From: Coriobacteriaceae bacterium AF45-21
GTDB lineage: Bacteria > Actinomycetota > Coriobacteriia > Coriobacteriales > Coriobacteriaceae
Direction of reading: 5' to 3'
Length of the DNA stretch: 64,000 bases
Assembly: GCA_027682925.1 (NCBI GenBank)
Contig: JAQCYU010000007.1
Location: 10,444 to 74,443, forward strand
Position 1 is the stretch's first letter, and each line of letters starts with the position of its first letter. Positions 53,101 through 61,852 of the stretch are shown here, piece after piece. The position numbers and the translations under genes were made by a program. The notes under the pieces are model-generated. The model saw nothing but the letters and a program-made list of their open reading frames with translations. It was not told the DNA's origin and made no database searches.

Positions 53101-56100
53101 TGCCGCAGGATACGCTTGCCGCCGAGCGCGTGACGCTCGAGGCGCGCGTGGGCTCGACCGACGTCGCCGCCGCTGCCGCAGAGGTGACGGCTCGCAATTA
53201 TGTGCGCTATGTTCCGGGCGCTTCGGTCTGGAACTTTGATGTGACGTATCGTGGCGGTACGCAAAACCTGGTCAAGGACGGCAAGGACACCGGCAAGAGC
53301 CTGTGGACCTTCCATCATCTGCCACAAAAGAAGAACGCCTACTGGACTTTTGACATCACGCTCGAGGTGGGAAACGAAGAGGCCGCCGACACGCTCGACC
53401 TGTACGTGGACTGCGTGGATGGCAAGACGGTAACGATTCCTCTGACTCAAAAGTCGCGCGAGGGCACCCGTGTTCGCTATGTGGCGGAGTATGTGGACGA
53501 GGGTTACCTTAAGCTGCTCGATGAGTTTAACAAGGCGAATGACTCGACCTATGTGAACTGCGGCAACTTTGAGCAAATCTTTATGCCGCAGACCTACCGC
53601 ATCTCCAATGCCCAGCTTATGACCATGCTGAGTTTTGACGCCAAAGCTTCGGCCAAAAAGCATTCCGCCGCGGCCGAGGAGCGCCAGCAGGAGTTCTCGA
53701 ATGCAGTGCAGCAGTGGCACGAGTATATGATGGATAACTCTTTTAATGATGTCGACGAGGCCTTTAACGACGTGATTGACCAGATGGTCGCCGATGCGCT
53801 TGCCGAGGAGGACAAGGACGGTAAAGAGGACGAAGCCAGCAAGGAGGGCGAGGCCCAGGGTGGTGCTGCCCGTAAGGCTCGCCGCGCCCCTGCCGCCAGC
53901 GACGGCGAGGGTGATGATGCTGGCAACGACGAGGCCGCGCAGTTTGCGGCCGAGCTCAAGGCTGCGGTTGGCGGCTCGTCGGCGCTGCTGACCAAGCAGG
54001 GCGACAGCTATGGCGTCAATGTGGACAAGATGATCTTTGAGGACGCGTACGGCACCGGCGAGGATTGGTACCAGGAACTCGCGTCGGCCCAGGGCGCGAA
54101 CGCTGCGGATGCGGCGGCCATCAAGGAACTCGTCGACCATGCATCGCGAGCGGAGTTTATTGCCCAGCAGGCCGAGGATCTGGTGGGCCAGTCGATGGGT
54201 GTCGGCCGGCTCAACCAATACGGAAGCTGGAATGACGCAACCGCTGCGGCGCTCAACAAGTGTGCGGGCATTAAGGCCAGCGAGTACAACGGCCAGTCGA
54301 CGAGCGGGTTTAACGATTTGGGCCAGGCGCTCGGCAGCTCGCTGAGCTACAAGGCGGCTGACGACGATACTGTCAAGGGCTTTAAGGTCGCCGCGCCCGA
54401 TGGCGAGCAGACGGCCTATATCGAGTCGGAGTTTATCGAGAACTCCAATAACAACAAGAACCAGGCGCTTCTGTTTAACTCGATCGCCATGCAGTGCGAC
54501 ATTCTGGACAACCTGTACGACAACTGGAATGTGGTCCATAGCCTCAATAACTCTACGATTCGCGGTTGGCTTATGGCTTGGAAGCGCAACGGTGACGTCA
54601 GCGCCCACATGAAGCTCATCCGCACGATTCGTTCGCTCAAAAGCTACAAGATCGAGTGTGAGATGTTCGGCCAGGTCTTTAAGACCGATGCGTGGAAGGC
54701 GGCCGGACAGGCGTTTCCCGCGGCGACCCAGGGCATCGGCATCTTTACCGGCATTTACGGCGTGAACGATGCCAGCAAGAACTGGGAGAACGTGAACGTC
54801 CGTATGCAGAAGGTGAAGGGCGAGCGCGAGGGCTATGAGCTTCAGCATACGCGCTTGCTTGCCAAGCCCGAGAAGACCGAGGACGACTGGAAGTGCATTT
54901 ACGCGCTGCGTGACGCCATGGAGAAGGCGCGTGCGTTTGAGGATCTGCTGTATCGCCAGCTCTGCCACGACAGCACCGATGTGGCGGTGGGCTCCATTAT
55001 GACAATCGCCGGCGTGCTGACGGCCGGTTCGGCGGGTACCGTGGTGGGCGCTGCCTATGACGCGGCTTCGACCAGCGTAGGTTCGGAGCGCGCGATTAAG
55101 CTGACCAATGCCGAGTGCGCCTACGATGTCGCCTGTGAGCAGGTGGAGCGCGCGTGCCAGAATCGTATTACGGTCAACTGGGGTGAGCTGACCGATGCCG
55201 AGGTCTACAAGGCCAACAAGGACGGCTTGATCTCGGACGAGAAGATGCAGTCGATCTTCGAGGCGCGTTATCGCAATGTGGCTGCCAAGGCTGCACCCGA
55301 CCTGCGGGCGTGGTGTACGAGGGCCTGTTGTCCAATACGGTCGAGGGCGCAACGGTTGAGCTGTGGAGCGCCGACGATGCCGCCGGTACCAATGCAGTGC
55401 GTTGGGATGCCGAGGAGTATGAGCAGGACAATCCGCTTGCGACGGGTGTCGATGGCGCGTACAACTGGAACACGCCGACCGGCTGGTATCAGGTGCGCGT
55501 GACTAAGGACGGGTATGAGGAGGCGCGTTCGGCTTGGCTGCGCGTGCCGCCGATTCAGACTGAGGTGAACATTGGTTTGGTGTCGACGGCGGCGCCCGAG
55601 GTAGCTTCGGTCCATGCCTATACCGATTGCGTCGAGGTTGAGTTTACGCAGTATATGGATGCGAGTGACGATGCCCTGGTCGCATTGTGCGCGCAGGGCT
55701 TGGGCGACGTGACGTATACGTGGCTCGACAAGCAGGACGATCCCAATGGCAAGCCGCTGTCGCGCGTGCTGCGTATTCGCTATGCCGATGCGTGTGAGGC
55801 GGGCTCGACGGTGTCGTTTGAGCTCGACGGTGCTCGCAACTACGCCGGCAAGGCCATGGCACGCTGGGCAAGTGGCGAGCTTGCCGTGGGCGTTCGTGCC
55901 GACAAGCTCAAGCTCAACGTGGAACAAGCTGTGACCATGCTTGAGGGCGGCGACTTTGAGCTGGTGGCACACGTGACCGATAAGGCGGGCAAGCCGTTTG
56001 CGGGCGCCAAGGTTAGTGTTGGGCTGGAGTCCTCGGCTATCTGCTCTGTCGATGCCGCCCGGGCAGTGACGGGCGAGGACGGCGCGGCGACGTTTGCGCT

Positions 56101-56815
56101 GCATGGTGCTCTGCCTGGTTTGACGACGTTGACGGCGGCGGTGGATGGCACGGCGCTGTCCAAGCAGGTTGACGTGCGCGTGTCTGCCGAGGCAGTGCGA
56201 CCGGCGCGACCGGTGGCGACGATTGGTGTGACGACGTTTGGTGCATGGTCGCCCAAGGAGAACTACATTACGGTGCCCAAGGGTACGAAGCTGGAGCTTT
56301 CGGCCGAGGACGGCACGACGATTTGGTACACCACCAACGATACCTGCCCCTGCCGTGATGAGGGGCGCGTGCGGTATACCGAGCCCATTGTGCTCGACAG
56401 CAATATGTACGTGCGTATTGCGGCGCAGCGTCCCGGCATGTCGTATAGCGAGTATTCGGAGCGCTTGAACATTACGATTACGGTGACCGATGAGGCGGTG
56501 CCTGAGCCCAAGCCGGGGCCCGGGCCGGAGCCCGAGCCCAAGCCGGAACCCAAGCCGACGCCTGGCGGCGGCGAGCAGGGTGGCGGTGCGGATGGCTCTG
56601 GCGGTACCGGGGTTCCTGCGGGTGGTTCGACTTCGACGACGACAACGGTGACGACGGGCAAGTCCAAGGGTAAGGGCAAGAACGGTAAGAAGTCCGATAA
56701 CGCTGTGCTCGTCAACACGGGAGACGCCACTGCGATGACGGTCGCCGCCCTGGGTATCGCCGGCGCAACCGTTGCCGCCGCCGGTGTTGCCGCGACCAAG
56801 CGCCGCAAGCGCTAG
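50167..56815 (+). CDS. Giant wall-anchored surface protein with LRR region (two apparent frameshifts)
   Basis: About 2216 residues after restoring one base near 52245 and one near 55301. Signal peptide (LTVAAVTLTMVTGSLPAGAFA); an Ala/Thr-rich stretch; BspA-like leucine-rich repeats at about 190-400 (IKEIALPDSVEELKSYAF, VERIERYAFEGCSFVSSVTI); beta-rich modules with GANRVLVFRTSDGKLVADG; a long alpha-helical middle with a charged linker and a glycine-zipper-like TIAGVLTAGSAGTVVGAAYD; a module reading TPTGWYQVRVTKDGYEEA; a chitobiase-like module (TIWYTTNDTCPC); a Pro/Lys linker; LVNTGD sorting signal, helix and TKRRKR. ATG 50167 has AAAGGA upstream. Probably an adhesin or large binding protein; the helical middle is unassigned. 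Confidence 0.8.
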
Positions 56816-56851
56816 GTTTTGGTGGCAGCGCCCATCCTCGGCTTCGGCAAA

Positions 56852-57068
56852 ATCTAAATCTGTAACACCTGACCGTCCAAAACGGCCCTAGATGTTACAG
56901 ATTTAGATGAACCGAATGGCCGCCAACCTAACGTCTCGATCTGTAACATGTAGCGAGGAATTTGGCCTCTAACTGTTACAGATCGAGATGAACAGGCGGA
57001 TGTTCGCACAATATCTTGATCTGTAACAACTACAAGGCTCAACAGGCTCTAACTGTTACAGATCGAGA
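56852..57068. repeat. Three TGTTACAG hairpins
   Basis: Stems: ATCTAAATCTGTAACA with TGTTACAGATTTAGAT (56852-56908); TCTCGATCTGTAACA with TGTTACAGATCGAGA (56934-56988); TCTTGATCTGTAACA with TGTTACAGATCGAGA (57014-57068). They are direct relatives of the pair at 49868-50005; even the sequence between the first and second hairpins (GAACCGAATGGCCGCCAA) is shared. The gap 56816-57208 holds no gene. Confidence 0.82.
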
Positions 57069-57091
57069 CAAAACGACCGACCAGACCCCAG

Positions 57092-57126
57092 ATCACCATA
57101 AAGGCACCTGCCCCCTTTGTGGTGGT
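57092..57126. repeat. GGGACAG-family hairpin repeat
   Basis: ATCACCATAAAGG and CCTTTGTGGTGGT pair with two mismatches around CACCTGCCC. It lies between the third TGTTACAG hairpin and the terminator of the convergent gene. Confidence 0.55.
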
Positions 57127-57142
57127 GGGGCGGTCGGCATAG

Positions 57143-57178
57143 AAAAAGTCCCCGCCGGGCGTGTGCTCGACGGGGACT
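57143..57178 (-). terminator. Terminator of nfnA-nfnB
   Basis: On the minus strand AGTCCCCG pairs with CGGGGACT, followed by TTTTTC. Confidence 0.8.
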
Positions 57179-57208
57179 CTGCCGTTTGATGGCTAGCGCT
57201 GTGGGTGA

Positions 57209-58617
57209 TTACTCGCCCAGCAGGCTCTTGGTGATGGAAGCAGCGGCCTTCTTGCCGGCGCCCATCGCCAGAATGACCGTAGCGGCACCGGTGACGATGT
57301 CGCCGCCGGCCCAGATGCGGGGATCGGTGGTCTGGCCGGTCTCCTCGTCGGCAACGATGTAGCCCCACTTGTTGAGCTCCATCTTGCCGCCGATCTTGGC
57401 AGCGAAGGGGTTGGCGTTGGTGCCGATAGCCGAGATCGCGACGTCGCAGGGGATTTCCTCGATGGCGCCCTCGATGGGCACCGGGCGACGACGGCCGGAC
57501 TCGTCGGGCTCGCCGAGCTCCATCTTCTGGACCTTGACGGCGCACACGGAGCCGTCCTCGCCAGCGACAAACTCGAGCGGGGAGACGAGCGGCAGGACCT
57601 CGACGCCCTCGGCCTTAGCATGGTGCAGCTCGGCGCGACGGCAGGGCATCTCGTCCTCGGTACGACGGTAGGCGATGATGGCGTGCTCGGCGCCCAGGCG
57701 CTTGGCGGTACGGACGGCGTCCATAGCCACGTTGCCGCCACCAAAGACGACGACGTTCTTGCCGTGCTTGGTGGGGGTGTCGTACTCGGGGAACTTGTTG
57801 GCCTCATCAGGTTCACGCGGGTGAGGTACTCGTTGGCGAAGAAGACGTTGGGCAGGTTCTCGCCGGGGACGTTGAGGAACTTGGGCAGGCCTGCGCCGGT
57901 CGCCACGTAGATGGCGTCGAAGCCCTGCTCGAACAGCTCCTCGGCCGTGGCCATGTTGCCCACGACGGAGTTGTACTCAAACTTGACGCCCATGTCCTCC
58001 AGGCCGTCGATCTCGCGCTTGACGACCGCCTTGGGCAGACGGAACTCGGGGATGCCGTAGACCAGCACGCCGCCGCCGGTGAAGAAGGCCTCGAAGACGG
58101 TGACGTCAAAGCCGTTGCGGGCGAGCTCGCCGGCGCAGGTGATGCCGGACGGGCCGGAACCGACGACGGCGACCTTCTTGCCGTTCTTGGGAGCCATCTT
58201 GGGCGTGGAGGCGAGCTCGGGGCGGTCGCCCAGGAAGCGCTCGAGCTGGCCGATGGCCACGGGCTCGGACTTCTTGCCACGGATGCACTTGCCCTCGCAC
58301 TGGTTCTCCTGCGGGCAGACGCGGCCGCAGATGGCGGGAAGCATGGAGTCCTCGCGGATGGTATCGAGAGCGCCGCCGAAGTCCTTCGCGCGGATCTGCT
58401 CGATAAAGCGGGGGATGTTGATGTTGACGGGGCAGCCCTCAACGCAGAACGGCTTCTTGCAGTTGAGGCAGCGCTCGGCCTCGGCCAGCGCCATCTCCTC
58501 GGTGAAGCCCTTGTCGACGGGGCGGAAGTCGCAGGCGCGCTCGGCAGCCGGCTCCTCGTTATCGGGGGTGCGGGGCGACTTCATATCGGCAACGAAACGA
58601 CCGTTAACTAGTGGCAT
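57209..58617 (-). CDS. NfnB-like subunit, annotated in many genomes as NADPH glutamate synthase (apparent frameshift)
   Basis: About 469 residues, GltD/NfnB family. N-terminal iron-sulfur Cys clusters CLNCKKPFCVEGCP and CGRVCPQENQCEGKC; FAD-binding VAVVGSGPSGITCAGELA; NADPH-binding VVVFGGGNVAMDAVRTAKR; C-terminal IWAGGDIVTGAATVI. The gene overlaps an NfnA-like gene by 10 bases, which is the arrangement of NfnAB, the NADH-dependent reduced ferredoxin:NADP+ oxidoreductase that bifurcates electrons. No glutamate synthase large subunit is present. One base is missing near 57802; restoring it gives VNLMRANKFPEYDTP. I leave the symbol open as gltD-like proteins are hard to tell apart. Confidence 0.87.
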
Positions 58618-59446
58618 GCGCAGCTCTTTTCCTCATAGGCCTTGAGGGACTCGCCCTCTTCGGAACGGTAAGCGGCCTGGCGGGCACGAAGGTCATCCCA
58701 GTCGACCAGGGTGGCATCGAAGTCGGGGCCGTCGACGCAAGCAAACTTGGTCACGCCGCCCACCTCGACGCGGCAGCAGCCGCACATACCGGTGCCGTCA
58801 ACCATGATGGGGTTGAGCGACGCGGTGATGGGGGTGTCGTACTTCTGGGCGGTGAGGGTCGAGAACTTCATCATCGGAACGGGGCCGACGCAGAAGACCT
58901 GGCTCACGGCCTTGTCCTGCAGCAGGCGCTCCAGCGGAGCGGTGACAACGCCCTGCTCGCCGTAGGAGCCGTCATCGGTGGTGATGTGGATGTGGTCCTC
59001 GTCGAGGAGCTCGCGGAACTGGTCCTCCATGAGCAGGAGGTCCTTGGTGCGGGCGCCATGATGGCGTGGACCTCGTGGCCGGTCTCGACCAGGTGCTTGG
59101 CGACCGGGAAGGCAATTGCCAGGCCGACGCCGCCGCCAATGACGGCGCAGGGGCCCTCGGCCATCTCGGTGGGAACGCCCAGCGGGCCCACGACGTCGCG
59201 CAGTGACTCGCCGGCCTCGTAGGTGGACAGCATCTCGGTGGTCTTGCCGATCACCATGAAGATGAACTCGACCCAGCCCTCGTCAGCGTTCCAGCCGGCC
59301 AGGGTAAACGGGACGCGCTCGCCCGTCTCGTTGGCGCGGACCATGAGGAACTGTCCAGCGTGCGCATGCTTGGCGATTGCGGGCGCCTCGATGCGGAACT
59401 TGAACACCTTCTCCGAGAACTGCGTCTTCTCCAGGATCTTATACAT
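58608..59446 (-). CDS. NfnA-like FAD/NAD-binding subunit (apparent frameshift)
   Basis: About 279 residues of the PyrK-like, sulfide/dihydroorotate dehydrogenase-like family. N-terminal FAD-binding barrel: KHAHAGQFLMVRANETGERV; NAD-binding part: GPCAVIGGGVGLAIAFPVAK; C-terminal [2Fe-2S] cysteines in GTGMCGCCRVEVGG and FACVDGPDF. It partners with the downstream NfnB-like gene to link NADH, NADPH and ferredoxin, a usual need in strict anaerobes. One base is missing near 59057; restoring it gives HAIMGARTKDLLLMED. ATG 59446 has AGAGAGGGG upstream. Confidence 0.87.
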
Positions 59447-59618
59447 AGAACCCCTCTCTTGTTAGGGCCGCCGAACCGTGCCTCCACGGAAATGGACGGT
59501 AGCCCGAATAAAACCGTACGCGCACAGGCGTTGTGCAGACATACGGTACAAATTATACCCTCATGGGCATGTCGCTTACGTGTATCTTCGGCAGGTGGGA
59601 AAAGGGTTTATCCGGTTC

Positions 59619-59822
59619 GACCTACCAAAAAGGGACAGGTTTATTTTGGTCGGTTTTATCAGGCAAAACGGCAAAGGGGGCCGGCCTCGGGTTGTGATGA
59701 GGCCGGCCCCCTTTGGGGTGCTATGCGTGTATGGCGGCGCGCGGTTTATCGTGATGCCGCAACTGGGGCGTTTCCGCAGATAAAACCTGCTAAAATAAAC
59801 CTGTCCCTAAATGATAGGTTTT
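59619..59822. repeat. Two inverted GGGACAGGTTTATTTT repeats around a long hairpin
   Basis: ACCTACCAAAA...TTTTGGTCGGTTTT (59620-59657) contains GGGACAGGTTTATTTT. A reverse copy, AAAACCT...AGGTTTT with AAATAAACCTGTCCC, lies at 59782-59822. Between them AAAGGGGGCCGGCCTC (59673-59688) pairs perfectly with GAGGCCGGCCCCCTTT (59699-59714). A TATAAT box on the minus strand near 59544 may serve nfnA. The stretch 59447-59820 holds no gene I can support. Confidence 0.7.
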
Positions 59823-60450
59823 AGTGCTTGCCGTTGGCGGAGGCGGCGCCGTTGACGTGGTCGCGGGCATAGATCACGCCGTGCACGATGGCGAGACCCG
59901 CGGCGTCGGCGGCGCGGGCGCAGGTGTCCTGGAAGTCATCGGCCTCGCGGGCGCGCAGCTGTTTGAGCACATAGTCTGCCACGGCCATCTTGCCGGGAGG
60001 GTTGCCGATGCCGGTGCGGATACGGCTAAAGTCGCGGCTGCCCATCTTGTCGATGATGGAGCGCAGGCCGTTGTGCCCGGCGTGGCCACCGCCCACCTTG
60101 ACGCGCACGTCACCGGCGGGGATGTCGAGCTCGTCGTGAATCACGAGTAGCTCCTCGGCCTTGATCTTGTACTCGCGGCAGAGCTTGGAGATGGGGCCAC
60201 CCGAGGTATTCATATACGACTGCGGCTTGACCAGCACGATCTGGCGCTTGCCACCCTCTTCCTCGGGATCGTTGATGTTGATGAGTGCGACCTCGGCGCC
60301 GGCCTGGTTTTTCCAGTACGTGACACCGGCCTGACGGGCCAGCTCGTCGATTGCCTTAAAGCCAGCGTTGTGGCGGGTTTCGGCATATTCCTCGCCAGGG
60401 TTGCCAAGTCCGGCAACCATGCGAATCTTAAGCGGCTGTGCAGCTGCCAT
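59821..60450 (-). CDS. pth: Peptidyl-tRNA hydrolase
   Basis: 209 residues. It frees tRNA from stalled peptidyl-tRNA. RMVAGLGNPGEEYAETRHNA holds the conserved Asn and catalytic His; KPQSYMNTSGGPISKL, VIHDELDIPAGDVRVK and GGGHAGHNGLRSII follow. The C-terminal tail is slightly extended. CGGAGGAC lies before the ATG. It is separated from prs by a palindrome-bearing gap. Confidence 0.95.
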   Translation of the reverse strand: MAAAQPLKIRMVAGLGNPGEEYAETRHNAGFKAIDELARQAGVTYWKNQAGAEVALININDPEEEGGKRQIVLVKPQSYMNTSGGPISKLCREYKIKAEELLVIHDELDIPAGDVRVKVGGGHAGHNGLRSIIDKMGSRDFSRIRTGIGNPPGKMAVADYVLKQLRAREADDFQDTCARAADAAGLAIVHGVIYARDHVNGAASANGKH

Positions 60451-60567
60451 GTTTGTCCTCCGTTACGTAAACAGTTTAATCAACGACAAAGGCTACCACG
60501 CCCGTCGAAGGCGAGGCTTTGCTTCAGCGAAATCCCACCAGACAAAAGCACGGCCACGGCAGAGCGA

Positions 60568-60645
60568 GCCGCCGGAACAGAAGAAACCCCCGCGCGACCT
60601 TTGCGAAGCAAGGGGGAGCGCGGGGGTTTCTTCTGTTCCGGCGGC
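60568..60645. repeat. Perfect 28-bp inverted repeat between pth and prs
   Basis: Arms 60568-60595 (GCCGCCGGAACAGAAG...) and 60618-60645 (...CTTCTGTTCCGGCGGC) are exact reverse complements over 28 bases with a 22-base loop. It may also stop transcription of prs, but there is no clear T-run. Confidence 0.82.
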
Positions 60646-60673
60646 GATGCGCCGGGTTGCAAGGACGATGCGA

Positions 60674-61660
60674 TTACAGCGCGAAGTCGCCGCCGACGAG
60701 CGTGGAGACGGGCTCCTCGTGGTAAACGGCGGAGATGGCCTGAGCGAACTCCTCGGCGACCGAGATGGTCTTGATCTTGCCGCCGACCTCGACGGGGATG
60801 GCGTCGGTGACGACGCACTCGACGATGGGGGCGTCGTTCAGGCGCTCGATGGCCGGACCGGAGAAGATGCCGTGGGTGGCGCAGACGTAGATGTCGCCAG
60901 CGCCCATAGCCTTGAGCTCCTTGACGTTGGCGCACAGGGTGCCAGCGGTGTCGATCATGTCGTCGTTGATGATGCAGGTCTTGCCCTTGATGTCACCGAT
61001 GATGCCCATGACCTCGGCGGCGTTGTGGCGCGGACGGCCCTTGTGGGCGATGGCCAGGTCGCAGCCGAGCATGTCGGACAGCTTCTTGGCGGCCTTGGCG
61101 CGGCCCACATCGGGGGAGACGACAACCAGGTTGTCGGTGTCGAAGTGCATGTCGTTGTAGTACTGGCCAAACAGCGGCAGCGCGGACAGGTGGTTAACCG
61201 GGATATCGAAGAAGCCCTGAATCTGGCCCTGGTGCAGGTCGAGGGTGATGATGCGGTTGACGCCAGCGCGCTCGAGCAGGTTGGCGACGAGGCGGGCGGT
61301 GATGGGCTCGCGCGGGCCGGCCTTGCGGTCCTGGCGGGCATAGCCGTAGTGGGTGATGACGGCGGTGATGGAGCGGGCAGATGCACGCTTGGCAGCGTCG
61401 GTGGCGATGAGCAGCTCCATGAGCATGTCGTTGACGTTGCCGCCGGCCACGGACTGAATCAGGAAGACGTCGGCGCCGCGGACGGTCTCGTCGTAGCGGG
61501 CGTAAATCTCACCGTTGGCGAACTGCTTTAGCGTAAGGCCCGAAAGCTCGACCCCAAGGTACTCAGCAATCTTCTGAGCGAGGGGACGGTTGGAGGAACC
61601 GGAATACACGCGGATGGACTTGCGCATATTCTCCGACTTCTCGGGATCATTAATCGGCAT
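60674..61660 (-). CDS. prs: Ribose-phosphate pyrophosphokinase
   Basis: 328 residues. It makes PRPP from ribose 5-phosphate and ATP, feeding purine, pyrimidine, His and Trp synthesis. IRVYSGSSNRPLAQKIAEYL, ITHYGYARQDRKAGPREPIT and DLHQGQIQGFFDIPVNHL are conserved. The PRPP loop reads CIINDDMIDTAGTLC. AAGGAGAAGG precedes the ATG at 61660. It fits with the purine genes in the window. Confidence 0.95.
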   Translation of the reverse strand: MPINDPEKSENMRKSIRVYSGSSNRPLAQKIAEYLGVELSGLTLKQFANGEIYARYDETVRGADVFLIQSVAGGNVNDMLMELLIATDAAKRASARSITAVITHYGYARQDRKAGPREPITARLVANLLERAGVNRIITLDLHQGQIQGFFDIPVNHLSALPLFGQYYNDMHFDTDNLVVVSPDVGRAKAAKKLSDMLGCDLAIAHKGRPRHNAAEVMGIIGDIKGKTCIINDDMIDTAGTLCANVKELKAMGAGDIYVCATHGIFSGPAIERLNDAPIVECVVTDAIPVEVGGKIKTISVAEEFAQAISAVYHEEPVSTLVGGDFAL

Positions 61661-61801
61661 TACCCTTCTCCTTTATATCGAATGCCATATAGATGCCTTG
61701 TTGCATTGTAACCGCGCGACGGGGTTAATCGGGTCTTGATAACGTCTTTACCGTCAACGGACACGAACCGACCACTCATCCGGCCGCGCAGGTCAACATA
61801 G

Positions 61802-61835
61802 AAAAAGGAGCCATCCCCAGGGGGAACAGCTCCTT
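61802..61835 (-). terminator. Terminator of glmU
   Basis: On the minus strand AAGGAGC pairs with GCTCCTT, with CCCCC and GGGG in the loop, followed by TTTTTC. Confidence 0.75.
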
Positions 61836-61852
61836 AGATGCTTGGTAAAACG

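Noticed and set aside
52452..55352. A 966-codon open frame antisense to the giant surface protein
   Set aside because: No signal, domain or ribosome site supports it, and its composition mirrors the sense codons.
49868..57068. CRISPR array
   Set aside because: The repeats are inverted hairpins with unequal spacing and conserved spacers, and no cas genes are present.
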